Shown here one piece after another: positions 63,999 through 64,000 of a stretch of 64,000 nucleotides of DNA. A program made the translations under genes and the position numbers. Positions within the stretch are counted from its first letter, which is position 1. Each line of letters begins with the position of its first letter. The notes beneath the pieces were generated by a model that saw only the letters and a list, made by a program, of their open reading frames with translations, was not told where the DNA came from and ran no database searches. The DNA is from Branchiostoma lanceolatum (lineage: Eukaryota > Chordata > Leptocardii > Amphioxiformes > Branchiostomatidae): positions 31,004,958-31,068,957 of the forward strand of contig NC_089722.1 of NCBI RefSeq assembly GCF_035083965.1. The letters run 5' to 3'.

Positions 63999-64000
63999 AT

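Overview
This is an animal nuclear genome window: intron-rich genes with GT-AG junctions, no operons, and a very high load of short inverted-repeat DNA elements, tRNA-derived SINE-like repeats with (CAAA)n tails and 5'-truncated LINE pieces. The gene set (MARCHF5, an LRRC74-like LRR/EF-hand protein, an SLC35/EamA-type transporter, a theta-class GST, MYO19) and the repeat style suggest an invertebrate deuterostome. Amphioxus (Branchiostoma) is my best guess, but that is an inference.

Layout. 1-1.9 kb: repeats, including a solo LTR with a 5-bp target duplication. 1963-4943 (-): MARCHF5-like mitochondrial RING-CH E3 ligase, three coding exons, with an acidic N-terminal extension. 6678-25180 (+): 13-exon gene of 547 codons for an RNase-inhibitor-type LRR protein ending in an EF-hand pair (LRRC74-like). 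30931-34092 (+): a second, duplicated three-exon EF-hand module with its own stop codon. It is either an alternative 3' end of the LRR gene or a small separate gene. Its last coding exon runs into a 70-bp minisatellite carrying the stop codon. 36.1-37.5 kb: SINE and LINE 3' end. 38852-42939 (+): four-exon DMT/EamA (SLC35-like) transporter whose start codon lies 6 bp downstream of a tandem pair of MITEs. 44289-47966 (-): five-exon theta-class glutathione S-transferase, head-to-head (about 207 bp) with 48174-51941 (+): the first five coding exons of a MYO19-type myosin that continues beyond the window. 52-64 kb: no further myosin exon recognised. It holds a dimeric ~420-bp satellite, MITEs, minisatellites, micro-palindromes and one possible minus-strand terminal exon near 63.3 kb.

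The genes do not form an obvious pathway. MARCHF5 and MYO19 products both act at the mitochondrial outer membrane in vertebrates, which may be coincidence. The most unusual signal is a family of 25-31-bp palindromes (arms CAAGGAGGTT / AACCTCCTTG, or CAAGGACATT / AATGTCCTTG), several flanked by exact 7-bp direct repeats. They behave like extremely short transposed units. Also notable are a LINE insertion whose target duplication copied a MARCHF5 splice donor, large inverted repeats bracketing exons 2-3 of the transporter, and many TE insertions lying within tens of bases of splice sites. All exon coordinates come from manual reading of splice sites and codon phase, without transcript evidence.
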